This document shows positions 35,336 through 47,899 of a DNA stretch of 64,000 bases, piece after piece. The translations under genes were made by a program, and so were the position numbers. This stretch comes from Kudoa neothunni (taxonomy: Eukaryota > Cnidaria). Numbering within the stretch: position 1 is the stretch's first letter; each line of letters starts with the position of its first letter. The DNA is taken from the NCBI GenBank assembly GCA_964304625.1, contig OZ199839.1, positions 4,092,001 through 4,156,000 on the forward strand. Reading direction: 5' to 3'. Under the pieces are notes generated by a model. It saw only the letters and a list, made by a program, of their open reading frames with translations. It was not told the origin of the DNA and ran no database searches.

Positions 35336-38300
35336 TTAGAGATTTTGCTGATTCCTTTTATATGAATAATGTCGACTTTTTATACACATAACAATTAAAA
35401 TAATCACCAGAACCAACAATAACACACATAACACCATTCCAGTAATATAGAATTTATTGTTAGTGTAAAAACTTCGTTTAAAGATGATGTAATCATTAGA
35501 TGAGTCAGTGGTGGACGGGGTAGTTTTATTCTTAACGCATTGATTGGATTCTTTTGAATAATAATCATCACTTGACTCACATTCACACCAATAACTCCCT
35601 ATGGTGTTCTTACATACACCATCGCCACATGGGTTCTTCATCTCCAAACATTCATTAATATCTTTACACACATTGTTGCTGGTCATTTTATAACCACTTA
35701 AACATTGACACAAATATCCTCCCTCGGTATTGACACAAAGTTGGCTGCAATTATTCGCCAACTTGTTCTGGCATTCATCAATATCCGAACATGTAGAATT
35801 GTCTACAGTCGAAAGTTCATAGCCGGTGAAACATTTACAATAATATGAACCGATAGTGTTAATGCAGGTGTGTTTACAAGGATTAATACCGGTTTTAGAA
35901 TTGCATTCATTCACATCCAATACTTCAAGCGATGCTTCCGAATACACAGTGCCATAATTATTCACAGCTGTGCAAACATAGATTCCACTATCACTCGGAT
36001 GAATATCGTTTATAATCAAATAGCCTTCATCGAGTTTAGTGATTCGGTCATTATTTTTCAAGGGCTCCAAATTATCACTATAGAAATTATTGTGTTTATT
36101 GGAGTTGACGTGTTGTTTTAAGAGAGACCAAGAAACTTTGGGTTTTGGATAGCCTTCAGTTTCACAATGAAAAGTCACCGCCAAATGTTGTTCTAGCACC
36201 ATTTTTGATGGGTTAATAGTTTTAATTCTTGGTGGTTTTTCGTACGAAGATGGAATTGTGTTCAATGTTGTTTGAAAATAATCGTTATCCACAAGCGACT
36301 TTTTACTAGCTAACTCACTCGCATAAAAATTTTGAAATGGCTTCCACGCAAAGCCGTACGTAAACGGTGTATATTGATAATTATTTCCGTAGTAGGATTG
36401 CATTGAAAAGCCACTCTTGCTTGGAGAAGCAGTATAAAAGTTGTTTTGGCTGGTTAAAGTAGTCATTGTTGAGGAGGTGTCCAAATTGGTCGTATTATGA
36501 GTGAAGTTTCCATTCACCGCACCAATAGATGGCTCCTCAACATTCGGGTCGCGGTTTTTCTTATTATCTTTTGCTTTTCTTCTTCTCACATATACTAATA
36601 AACTGTTCACAGCCGGTGTATTCTCTATATAAGGAGGTCGAGTGTATTTGAAACAGAGATGTTTGTTATTTATCTTACAAACCACAAGGAAGCAGTAACC
36701 TTCATTTTGATACGCTGAAAAACAATTACTATTTCTGCAACAAGAATTTTGACATTTTTCCAAATTCATCGACAACTTAATATTGAAAAATGACATCGGG
36801 ATATCCCATACACGTAATTTTACATGTATAGGATAGCTATAGAGACAAACCCCATTGCTGCTTTTTCTGTGGAATTTGATTGGAATATGACTATCAGCGT
36901 GTATATGAGGTTGAATTTTGTTGGGTTTCTTATTTTTTAGTAGGTTCTCAAACAAACTAACACCATTACGTTTCACATAAACAACAGCTTGTTTGAAGTT
37001 GTTATCGAGAGTGTTTGAACGTGCCGTGAAGTAACACAATTTCTTGTTGGTGCATGAAAGTAGGAAGCATTTCCTACCTTTTAGGTAACCAATGTCACAT
37101 GACTGACTGTCACAGCACAATTCGCCACATTTATTAATGCTGTACACGTTATCGGTTGGGCGATGTATCACAAGCACTGCTATTGTGGTGTCAGGAATGA
37201 CCACATTTTCAAAAATATAATCAACTTCACACATGTATTCTTTGTCGATAAGAGGTCGGGCAGTTGAAAATAAATCAGAGGAGTCATAAAAGTTGTTGTA
37301 GTTTACTTTCCATGGTGAAACTGTGGTAGAAGACTCATGATTTTGTTTAATACTCAATGTTTCATCCTTGTACTTGTTGAAACTTTTTTTAAGGTTATCC
37401 AACAATAATGTGTAATTATCAAATATATTTTTAATCGACGATGACATGGAATTGGTTTTTGGGCTGCTTACCCAATGCTGGGGTGCAGCACGGGTACCAT
37501 CTTCGGTTGTTTTGTTGTGAACATAATTCCATTTGATTTCGGAAACATTTCTATGGTTCTCATTTGGCAATTTAAATGTTAAAGAGCTGCCATTTTTTGT
37601 AAGAAATTTATAAGAATTGTTTTCACTCACAAAGTCAATATCACAACCTGACTTGCTTGTGCACAAATAAAGAAGGCAAAACTTCGTAACAGGCTCATAA
37701 ACATAGAGATAACATTGTTTCGTGGCACAGCAAGTTTCATTGCATTGTTGCTCAGATTGCATCTGCTCTACACACAAAATATTGCAATATTTTATTAGAT
37801 TATCAAGTTTTTATAGGGAACAGTCTTGATTTCCGCTTATTCATTCTTAAATAAATGACTATTTTTTGATTGGAACAATTCATAAGCGTAATTATCTCGA
37901 TGGTAAATTCTAGGAAATTTTGACTAATATGTATATTAGTCAATTTTGGTTTGAAATTACAGCAAGTTCATTCCAAGAACTTTTCATACTACATTATTTC
38001 CGAGATAGATTTATTTAATGCATCTAAATATTATTTAATTCTTACATCTCTGTAAACTCATTTATATGACTGTGTTTTACCCTAAATACGAATGCGTCTC
38101 ATAGTTTATTCGCAATATAAAGACATTTTTTACAACTTTTCAACGTTCATGGTGTTAATGAAATTCGCTTATTTCAGAGTGATGGCTATTTGAAGTTTAT
38201 ATTTTCACTTATACGGTATAATCATCTGTTAGTTTAATTACACCATCAATTTATATACGGTAATAATGTCTGGATATTTGTTGGGAAACACGAATTATAA

Positions 38301-40552
38301 TTAATGCAGTTTAAAGAGATTAATCCGAACAATGGAAATCAATTTATACCTTGCCAAATTAAAATTTTATTAAAAAATTATAATTATTAAAAAAACAGCC
38401 ATCTATTTGTTCGTCAAATGACAAATAACAAATGAAGGCGGTTATACATATTGAAACTTATTTTTCATGAGAAAATTAAATATTAAAGGTGATAGTTGTT
38501 TTAAACAGTTAGAATTTTTGAAGAATGATACGAAATTATTAGTTTTTCTGCGTGAGGTCTATTTGACCTTATGTATGCACTCGTAAATTTTTTTTGAATT
38601 CAACGAAACATTATTAAACGCTTTAAAAATGTTTATTGTTTACAGAACTTAAGAAAAATAGATTTAGGAAAATTTTTAGACCGTTTTATAATATTGTGCT
38701 TCAATATATACAATGGTCTCGATAACGTTAAAATTAGTCGTATACGCGTCAATCAAAGTTGTTCTTTAGATTGCTCAAACAATAAATTACCCGCATTCAC
38801 TTCTTTGTAATTGCCATTTATTTGAATTCCTGTTTTCCCACTGATGGTTGATCTATCTTTACAAGAGTTTGTCTTCTCGAGGAATTCGGTAGGTAGTGGC
38901 GATGAACCGAGTTCATCTTCATTGTTCGAAATACTCCTATTACCTAGAAGAGTTAAATTGTTCTATTCATATAAAATACATTTATATGTACCTTTAAAGA
39001 GAATAGATTGGCCCTGTTTTTTAGTGTACACCAAGGTGGATATCATGCTGTTATTCATACCAGGTGACGAACCCGCATAAGAGGGCTGGCACAATGTTGG
39101 TATGACACAATCAATGAGATTGCAATTAGAACCATTATAATGGGCCATTTGACAATCGTCAAGAATGCAGCAGTTGTTTACACACTCTTCGAGGTTAGAC
39201 ACCGAGAACGAGTTGAGAATATTTGTGGCACTTTTGATCGCATAAAATGGTGTATGTTCAAGAATGGTTGCATCACACAACAGCGAATAGTTCTTGTTGG
39301 TGTAAAGTTGTCTTTTGATAGCTGAATGATACATACTTTTTTGAAGTTTTTTTTCATCTCTCATGTAATCATAGTTGTATTGGTTCCGGATGGCGACAGG
39401 AAAATTAGATGGACCTAAATTGTTGGCTATTCTAATTCCAAATTCACTCAAATACCTTTTGTACAAAATTCCATAAGATCAGCTATTTCCATCGAGTTTA
39501 GATGTTCTTTGATTATATAGAATTCATCAATGTTTCCATAGAAATGAAAGTCGGGAAAGAAAATCCCATCTAATACAGTTATTAAAAAGTCTCGCGGAAT
39601 AGAATTATTGGCGAATTCCACAAGAATTTTTGAGGAATTCAGATAGTTTTCAATTTTTCCAGTCTCAAAGTTGTGGACAAAAGCGACATGATTCCATGAA
39701 TCGATTGGAAATGGAATAGTTACACTGAATATTTGTTTGTGAGTGAAATTTTCTTCCCAAATGAGATGCTTATTTTCCAGTTGTATACTGGTAGAGAATG
39801 AGTTGTTTTTTTGATCATTAATTGTGAGAATGGTGATTTTGCCATCTGTGATCTTGTTTACGTAAATCCAGAAGGCGATTGTTAATCCAGACTGGTTGGT
39901 GGTTTCATCGGACTTTTTATCTTTGTTTTTCTGCGCCCAGTGTAAACTTCCATTTGATGAATATAACGAATATCCACATCTAGATTTTTCATAATTCATA
40001 TATTATTATATAATAAGTTATATCGAATATTCTTATATGAAATTATGTTGTTACTTGCTATTAGTTTTATGTAGAGAAAATTTTTAAACATTTAGTATTC
40101 GAATTTACTGCTCATTTCTTAGACAAAACATTTTTGTATAATTTAATTATTAAAGGGGTAATCGTTTGAAATTTCACTCTATTTATTTATTTATTTATTC
40201 AACTTTTGGTTTTAAGAGGTGGTGTGAGTTGGCCAAAATATTCGGAAAAATTACTTAGCGTTCATTGTGTCGAAATTGACGGTATTGTTGGACTGAAGTA
40301 GAAGCAAGGAGTCTGACTGGAACGATTTTTCCATGGATAACTCATCGAACCCAAAGTAGGTTAATATTTTTACATCTAGATTTTATTATATAATATATCG
40401 TAGGGTATAACGAGGCACCATCTCTGCCAACTATGAACGAACGTTTTCTTTCTTTAGAAATAAAAATATTAATAAAAAGCAAACTCTATACCAGTACCTG
40501 TAGAAACCACGATCATATAAACAAACGTGATGAAAAATAGAAATGAAATCAT
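35336..40552 (-). CDS. LamG-MANSC(x4)-Ig-EGF(x3) single-pass receptor, 1,235 aa
   Basis: Six exons (40498-40552, 40255-40375, 39456-39979, 38992-39414, 38791-38943, 35336-37767) total exactly 3,708 nt with consistent phases. Order: signal peptide MISFLFFITFVYMIVVS; LamG/ConA-like fold about 25-235 (TIAFWIYVNK, PIDSWNHVAFVH, FYGNIDEFYI); four MANSC-type Cys modules (e.g. CVNNCCILDDC, CNETCCATKQC, CGELCCDSQSC, CQNSCCRNSNC); one I-set Ig about 960-1050 (SDSGIYVCTAVNNYG); three Ca-binding EGFs about 1054-1182 (DVNEC, DIDEC, DINEC); membrane span; tail ending NQQNL. The exon 6 frame is open for 813 codons without editing. Probably a cell-surface adhesion or recognition receptor; ligand unknown. 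Confidence 0.9.
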
Positions 40553-41310
40553 CCACCGAATAATTATTAAATCAGCATAAGGGCTAAAACTTTCTACATT
40601 CAAGTTGGTGAACAACTTGAAGATATTTTTTCCAATGCAATTATGTTGCTACGGTAAGGCCCGATTTTCGTAGGAGATACAAAAGAAGCTAGCACTTTCA
40701 ATACATTTTGCATAGGAAATTAGAAATACATAATTCTTGTAGTTTTAATAAAATTTTCGTTAAAAAATTAATTTGTTATTATTATTTTTTTTGTTATTTT
40801 ACAAAATAAATAAAATACATATTTAATATTAGATATTATAATTAGGGAAAAACTTAATTTTATTGCTAATAAAATATATCACGGACGCATCCTACAATGA
40901 GTAATCACCTAATAGATCATCATAAAAAATCAACTGATATAATAGAGTTTATTTTACAACTCAATACCTTCTGTAGAAGACATTTTTAGGACATTATCGT
41001 AAATTTAATATTTTTGAATTAATTTAAGAAATTCAAGAAATATTACTAAATTAGAGAGAAAATAAAATAGTCATATAGAAAAATACAATCGCTCTGCTAT
41101 ACTATACTATACTATACTAAACTACTCAAACAGTAATGTTTTAGGCGAGACTATTGTCCAAGACTATAATAACCGTCGCGACATTATAATAAGATTTTTT
41201 ACAAAATCGTCAAATATCGATACAGCTCTATAAAATGGATCCGATCGTTCACTACAATTTAAAAAACTCAAGCTTTAGATGGTAGAGTAAATAAATTAAC
41301 CAAAATAATC
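40553..41310. promoter_or_regulatory. divergent intergenic region between receptor and parvin genes
   Basis: The two genes point away from each other, so both promoters lie in these roughly 760 bp. The frame upstream of parvin ATG 41311 is open back to about 41255, so a further 5' exon or earlier start cannot be excluded. No specific promoter element was identified. Confidence 0.4.
41097..41116 (+). repeat. (CTATA)4 microsatellite
   Basis: Four perfect tandem copies of the pentamer CTATA upstream of the parvin gene. Confidence 0.95.
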
Positions 41311-43044
41311 ATGTTCATCAATATAGATCTGAAAACAATATACGACACTAACAATAACGAAGATTTTATTCTGATTAGTAAGCATTATTGTGTTGAAAAC
41401 TTTTGGATTTATAATTTTGATTAATTTACAGCTGATGATTTAAATGAGTCAATAATCGCAGTTCACGCAAAATTATACAAACAAGAAGCATACGCTCCAT
41501 TACTAAATGTTCTAATGGATCAAATTTGATTTTAACGATGACGTTGATATAGTTCCTCAATACATTTGTGTCGGAAACAGTTTATGAAAAAGGTTTGACA
41601 GTTCGTGATATTGCTTTCGATTGCTACGATGGGTATGTGTTAGCCACTCTACTAAGTAAATTCATCGATTCACAGTCACCGAATTAATTCGATAATAGAT
41701 ATACTGTCAGGGGAAACGTTGGTGGAACTAAATGAACCGTCTCACAATATTTCGGATAATGTAGTTATTATCAGATTTATTCATGAACTATAATAAACCA
41801 CTGTAATTTCAACAGTTAGCTGTCATCACAAAAATGTCAGATGTGTTAGCTGATTTGGTCAACAACAAAGAAGTAACCGATAATGATTGGTGGAATCCAA
41901 AATGTAAGCCAAACAGATTACTCCAATTAACTGGGCCAGTATTTACCAAACCTACTATTATATAGTGGTTAACGAAAATTTTCTACCTTCCATAATCAAA
42001 TATATCGTTGTAATGATGCAGTATTTTAATAAAGATTTTCCATTTACCGATCAAATTGCAATGCCAGTAAACGTCTATTCGGTAGGAGATAATTCTATCA
42101 ATATTCTGTTTATAACTTTTTTTGCAGTTTGATGCTCAATCAAGTATGGCCAAAAAGAAGAAAAAGGTTGTCGTTTTCGATGATGCGTAAATTCTCCTCA
42201 AAAATATGATTTACTGGGTCATTTGTTGTAGAGAATCAATAGGCTTTGTTTCTCATCGCATGAAAGACGGTAATCATCCTTTTAGAAATCAAATAGACTA
42301 AATAAAAACAACTTAAGTTGACTTAATTTTTGTCAATTCTCTTCTTGAACGACAAGGGCATGAGTTAGAAAAATTTGAAAAAGTAACCTACATAAATTAA
42401 TTTATCTACAATGCTCCTTACTAACCTTTTAAGGACGTTCTAACTTTTACCTCAAGTATTCTCAATAATTTCGATGTAGATATCGAGAATATCTACACAG
42501 ATGTAATTTTCACCTAACCAATCAGTAATAATATGATTTAGTTTAAAAATGGAGCCAACTATATTCTACTAATGCAATACATATTTGATTTTGCAACCCC
42601 AACGTATGAATATTTTACCAAGACAATATCCAATGATCAAATAGTAATTTCAACCGTTGGTTAGACTTAAAAATTCAATTTCCAAAAACATTTATTTCAT
42701 TGATATCACGAAATATTTTAATTTTATCAATAATTAAATTTTAATCATTTTAGGACACCAACTACAAAGTTCTAGAGGAAATCATCAATCAATGTGTAGA
42801 AGTAGCCGAAAAAGACAAAGTTGTTATGGATGGTATTTACATTAGATATCATCTAAATAAAAGTATTAATAGAGATGCTTTATGGAGAAAATCGCCAGAT
42901 ATTATGGTTGCATCGGAAAATACTGAGATTCTCAAGAGAACGAAATGCAGCCAAACTACCTCTACAATAAAACCGATCTCATATCCAACACTATTAAACA
43001 TATTTAAATCAATTCAGTTCCCTATGTTACATTCTCTAAAATGA
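41311..43044 (+). CDS. PARV: parvin (ILK-binding adhesion adaptor), 378 aa
   Basis: Parvins join ILK and PINCH at integrin adhesions and bind actin through two CH domains. Twelve exons (41311-41377, 41432-41508, 41553-41655, 41699-41760, 41816-41903, 41966-42081, 42128-42186, 42232-42269, 42318-42382, 42434-42502, 42542-42643, 42754-43044) total 1,137 nt in phase. CH1 about 45-171: LNFLNTFVSETVYEKGLTV, DCYDGYVLATLL, PSIIKYIVVMMQYF. Basic linker AKKKKKVVVF. CH2 about 205-378: DVLTFTSSILNNF, KNGANYILLMQYIFDF. Length matches human parvins (about 370 aa) but identity is low. Unspliced, introns place many TAA/TAG in the frame. Start codon uncertain. Confidence 0.82.
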
Positions 43045-43819
43045 GCAATCAAAAATACAAGATGAATCTAATATAATCCTTATTTTTTTCATTTCATATT
43101 CGACCCTTTATTTTTTATTTATATAAATAATTTTCGAAGTTACTTATCAATGTTCGCATACATCACGATCTTTTCTTCTACAAGCTTAAACAAATTTTTA
43201 GTCATATTATATACTATATAATATATAGGATTAAATTATTGTTAATCTTTTTTTAATATAAAATAATTTAATTTTTTACATATTTATTAACGTGTGTGGA
43301 TTCTATGGTGCCGATTTTATGAAAATACAATAAGTTTAAAATGAGAATTTTTTTAATCCTTTAAATTACAAAAATATTTATAACAACCTAATGCCAATCG
43401 CTAAGGTAACTCTTTCTAATAAATTACGCTTACATTTCGAACAAAAATTCTATTATAATGCGTTCATTGGCAAGGTTGTTCTATGAAACAATATTTCTAA
43501 GTTTTCTTTTATAACTCATTGAATTATATTATTAAATGGAGGGTTTTAAAAAATTACTATAGCTAAGATAAATATAATAAAATTTCCTTTTATTTTACTA
43601 CTGCAAAAATCTTATTTAATACAATCAAACCTCGAATGTCCGGAAATCTCGATATCCAGGAAGAACATAGATGGTCCCAAATTTTCCTGATAATCGAGTT
43701 TTCACTTATCCTATTTGATTGTCTTCTAAAAGATATTTAAAATAAGTAACCGAATGTACGTAATCTCCTCTTAGTAATCAAAAAAACTGCATACTAAAAG
43801 TTGCGACCCGCTAGTATAT
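43045..43819. other. intergenic with a lone pogo-like terminus
   Basis: Mostly AT-rich. At about 43626-43710 the sequence CAAACCTCGAATGTCCGG and, inverted, CCTGATAATCGAGTTTTC resemble Tigger ends, but no transposase or second end was found. Confidence 0.35.
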
Positions 43820-44209
43820 CAGGGCGTCCAATGAAACTATCGGAAAAACCAAAGGTTGAACTCTTAAAAGTCCCAAGACTCGGCGAAAAACCCAAGGTCA
43901 CAAAGAATCCACGGTAATATTATTAAAATAGTGAAAATTTTTATTCTAAACGCGTTTTCTAATTATTGTCGTCAATTGAATCGTCTTCATCATCTTCACA
44001 CCTCTCAGTTAGGAAGTTTGATCTATTTTTCAAGCACTCAAGGTATCATTGGCTCACAACACCGCTGTTCATATCACGTATTTGGTTATTTGTTGGATAC
44101 AACGTAAAATACGTATTATTATTTTTTCTGATCAACTGCTTTGCGAGAAGTTTACATTTTATAGTTTTAACCTTTAATAAATTTGTTCCATTTATATTGC
44201 GTGCATTAA

Positions 44210-44921
44210 CCCTCTAAGGATTTTGGAGGTAGTTTGTTTTTTGATATCTTAGAGCAGGGGTCCTCTACCATTTTTTCAACTTTCCCCCTCAGCCTGACGA
44301 ATGATCGAGATTTACCCCCCCTTAACTTGGAAGCCAAATTCATATTTACCCTAAGGTTTTATACTGGTTTAGTTATAGCAGAGACTACTTGAGCGGTAAA
44401 TTCTGATCCTAAAAAAACATGTACGCTTGCATAATGACAATTTTTAATCCCATCAACTCTTACTCACAAACTGTATACAGATTTTATTTTTTAGATTTCG
44501 TTAAATGAAATTATTTCTTTCCCAATCCTTCGATCTAAGGGACCAGAAATAAATAAAAATAGTTAAAATTAATGACACTTGGATATTATTTACCATGAAA
44601 TAGTCCTTTTAAGTATTATTATTATTATTAGGCTACACCTCTAAAAGATAAACGAGACATAAAACGAAAAAACTGAGAATATTTTTATAGATAGCTGTTA
44701 AAAACTTATCCCGAAAAACATTTAAAGAATTTTTGCCTAATCCTTATTGAGTATAATAACCTTGAATAATATGATTACTTAGAAATCCGGAAGTACGTCA
44801 CAAATCCATACTGCAAAAATTCTCCCTATCTAATTTTGATGTTATTTGATCTACCTCCTGCCATTTAAATTTTACCCCCAAGGGGTAATTTACCCTCGGC
44901 TGAGAACCCTGCCTTAGAGGG
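44210..44921. mobile_element. piggyBac-type mini-element with TTAA duplication
   Basis: TTAA at 44206-44209 and 44922-44925. Ends CCCTCTAAG (left) and CTTAGAGGG (right), the same terminus as the piggyBac at 60167-62322. Without the hAT insertion it would be only about 50 bp long, essentially two piggyBac ends back to back. Confidence 0.7.
44255..44911. mobile_element. hAT MITE, 657 bp, inserted in the mini-element
   Basis: Ends CAGGGGTCCTCTACC (left) and, on the opposite strand, CAGGGTTCTCAGCCGAGG (right). Flanked by an 8-bp duplication differing at one base, TCTTAGAG (44247-44254) and CCTTAGAG (44912-44919). No transposase coding inside. Contains C/T-rich tracts such as TTTACCCCCC near both ends. 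Confidence 0.75.
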
Positions 44922-45463
44922 TTAATGAAAAAATTCGTTCAACATTCGCGTTTTATGGAATTGTTGTCTTCAGCACCTTGATCAAACCAATCTTTAAAAT
45001 AATCTACTTTTAACCAATCTTGATTGAAGAGCATATTATCCCACGCTCTTTTTTTGAGTTCAGTTTGAAATTTCACGCATACTTTAAAATAATATGTCAA
45101 TAACTTCAGAATGTTATTAAAAAAATTAGAAAATATTAAGACAGCGTTGAAATACCCAAATACAATCACAGAGTAATAAGAACAATTGGTTAAATAACAA
45201 TTATTCACGGGTTGAAAGACAATGCGTTGCTGACGATCGTGGCACCTTTTTAAAATTTTGAATAGTTTTAATTTTCTCCATTACTAAAACAATAAATATG
45301 ATTATTTTACCTAATTCTAAAACTTCTTATTCAAAACTGATCTCAAAGGACTCAATAATCTACAAATTTTGTAAATAAACAAAAAAACCCCAAGAACCCA
45401 AGAACCCAAGGTTAATCGAAAAATCCCAAGATCTTGGAGAATAACTCAAGGTTTGGACGCCCT

Positions 45464-45726
45464 ATAATACACACTTAAAAAGAGCGCGTCGTTTTCTGTA
45501 TTTTCCTTTATTTTTCGGCATGAGTAATACAACTTCTTTTAAGTTAGAAATATTAAAAATACATTATTAAGATAATATGACTGAACAATAATTTTTAATT
45601 TTTGTATAAACCATGTTTGTTGATAAAATGTATATATCTTTTTACACTGTGATAAAATTCAGAAAATGATCAGTTCTATGAAATTATAAATATTATTTTA
45701 TTCAATATTTATTTTATAATGCTTAG
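45464..45726. other. short AT-rich spacer
   Basis: Sequence between the nested elements and piggyBac copy 2; nothing recognised. Confidence 0.4.
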
Positions 45727-46217
45727 TTAACCCCTGGCTGTACGAGGTGGGGTCACTGAGTGATCCCAACAAGCGTTTATTCTCCAAATCTCCTAAAAAT
45801 AATAATTTTCTCCACATTCGCTCCCGTGAATGCTCTTTTGACAATATGGTTCTTATTTTAAAATAGTTACATATTTAATTTTTTTTATAAACATGAACAT
45901 TTTTAATGTTTAAAATGGTATGTTGTTAATTGTATACAACATTATACATAAAACATTTTCTAAAATGAATTATTTACATTATTTTTTATTCTCTTAAAAG
46001 TTTTTAAATCGATTATCTACCTATATTTCAATGTAGATATCAAATTCTAACAGCAATAATCAGTGTAATCTGAGATAAGAAAAAATTAATCTGCGAACGT
46101 TTCACTAATCCCACGCTTATTGTTCTGTGTTGGTTGTCTTACATTTTAAAGCTAAAGCGTAACTTGATTTTTTGAACGTTATGATAAATTTTTATTATTT
46201 AGTATTTGTAAAACATT

Positions 46218-47899
46218 ATGTACGACGAAGCAGAAAAACTAATTGACGATTCTTCTACAGACATTGATAGTGAATCTGACTACGAGTTCACTGAATCTGT
46301 TGATACATCAACTGACGATTTCCTGGAAGATTTAAGTAGCCAGTCTGAAAATAAAAGATCTGATGATGATTTGGATTGTTTCATTGAGAATGAAAATTCT
46401 GACTTTGTAGTTTCTCGGTGTGGTTTTCAATGGAGTTTGAAGCATCGCACAGGAACAAAAAACCGCGCACACAACAAAATTTCACCACCATCCTCTACAT
46501 TTCTTGAGAAAATGGGTAATTTCGAAACTATCTCTGAAGCATTTGGATTGTTTTTTTTTTCTCGTGATATTCTTGATGAGTTAATGCAATGCACGAATAA
46601 ATATTGTGAGCAATATAAAGGTTTTAACGGTAACGAAATAACAGTAGAGGAGTTAAAGGCTTTTTTGGGCGTTTACTCGCCTCGGGTCGCTTGAATAGAT
46701 CATTTCTTGCACTTCAGAATGTGTGGGATAGCAATCCTTTATTTAAACAATTTTTTTTGCGGCAGCAATTTCGAGGGATCATTTCACACATATTTATCAA
46801 ATGTTGCGATTTGATGATAAAGCTACAAGAACTGAACGTAAGAAAAAGTCAAATGATAATTTCGAGGCGATCCGAAACGTTTTCAAACTTTCAATAATAA
46901 TTGTCTGAAAAATTTTTGGCCAGGGCCCTATATCACTGTGGATGAAAGGTTGGTAAAATTTAGAGGGAAATGTCCCTTCCGGGTATATATGAAGTCTAAG
47001 CCAGGTCGTTATGGCGTCAAATTATGGGTGGCCGCAGATGCCGAAATATCATATCTTCTAAACATACAGCCTTATACGAGAAAGGTTGGTGGATTAAGAG
47101 AGATGAACCAGGGTGCAAGGGTAGTAAAAGATCTTGTTTCACCTTTTTACGGTACATGTCGAGGAGTTACAGTCGACAACTTCTTTACGTCTATTCCACT
47201 CGCCCAGGAACTAATTTTCAAATAGAATAGCTTTGACTGGAACTGTCCGACCCAACAAACGCGAGATTCCTCAAGAATTCCTCAAAAATCCTAGGCGTGA
47301 GGTTTTCTCGTCAACTTTTGGATTTCATGGAGACCTCACTTTGGTCTCATATGTCCCCAAAAAAATTACGCTGTGAACTTTCTCTCAACCGAACATAACG
47401 ATTGTTCTATTGAAAATGAGGAGAGAAAACGACCTAGTGTAATTATTCATTACAATAAAACAAAAGGCGATGTTGATATGGCGGACAAAATGACTGTCCA
47501 TTATTCCTGTTCAAAACCAACACGCAGATGGCCAATGAAAATTTGTATGGATCTGCTAGACATTGCAGTTTTAAACTAATATCTTATTTACCAAAAAATA
47601 TCCTGAATGGCAAAAAAATAATAAAAGCAAGAGACTACTTTATTAGAGAGTTATCCATTGATTTGGCTAGAGAAAATGTTTCTCGTCGCCAAACAAATTC
47701 TGAAAGATTGCCAAGTTACATAAAGTATGGTTTGGGCCTTTTTGACGATAATAATAATAATAATAATCATAAATCAATAAACTCAAATTTACCACAATTA
47801 CTAAATAGAAAAAGATGTTCCTTGTGCCCAAGAAATGTCGACAAGAAAACAAAGCTAACGTGTTTTCAATTGTCGAAAATTCGTGTGTGCAAAGCATAG
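46218..47899 (+). pseudogene. piggyBac transposase (copy 2), several breaks
   Basis: Starts MYDEAEKLIDDSSTDIDSES with an acidic N terminus. Core blocks include TVDERLVKFRGKCPF (about 46935), YMKSKPGRYGVKLWVAAD (about 46990), GRGVTVDNFFTS-type CRGVTVDNFFTSIPL (about 47160) and KTKGDVDMADKM (about 47460), so all three catalytic Asp contexts remain. The C-terminal finger (RCSLCPRNVDKK) is at about 47815. An (AAT)n run near 47745 encodes poly-Asn. Frame breaks occur near 46690, 46900, 47225, 47365 and 47578. It is clearly related to copy 1 and more decayed. Confidence 0.9.

Larger units (their letters stand above)
43820..45463 (-). mobile_element. hAT-like non-autonomous element with nested insertions
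   Basis: Left CAGGGCGTCCAA (43820) and right TTGGACGCCCTA (ending 45463) are inverted copies; subterminal tracts on both sides are rich in CCAAGG/ACCCAAG words. No convincing 8-bp duplication at the outer ends. The element carries the TTAA-bounded insertion 44210-44921. On the minus strand an open frame at 44939-45208 (CVKFQTELKKRAW, LFNQDWLKVDYFKDWF) may be a transposase fragment, but I cannot name its family. Confidence 0.5.

Noticed and set aside
35870-36121. Plus-strand open frame of 83 codons.
   Set aside because: It lies opposite the Ig/EGF part of the receptor exon, which is open for 813 codons and has clear domains.
39140-39325. Plus-strand open frame opposite receptor exon 4.
   Set aside because: Antisense shadow of a MANSC-coding exon.
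41311-43044. A reassigned genetic code (TAA/TAG read as Gln), because the unspliced parvin frame shows many TAA and TAG but little TGA, some where relatives have Gln.
   Set aside because: Every such stop falls inside a 39-110 bp GT-AG intron whose removal keeps phase and improves the match to parvin. Other genes here use TAA, TAG and TGA as ordinary stops.
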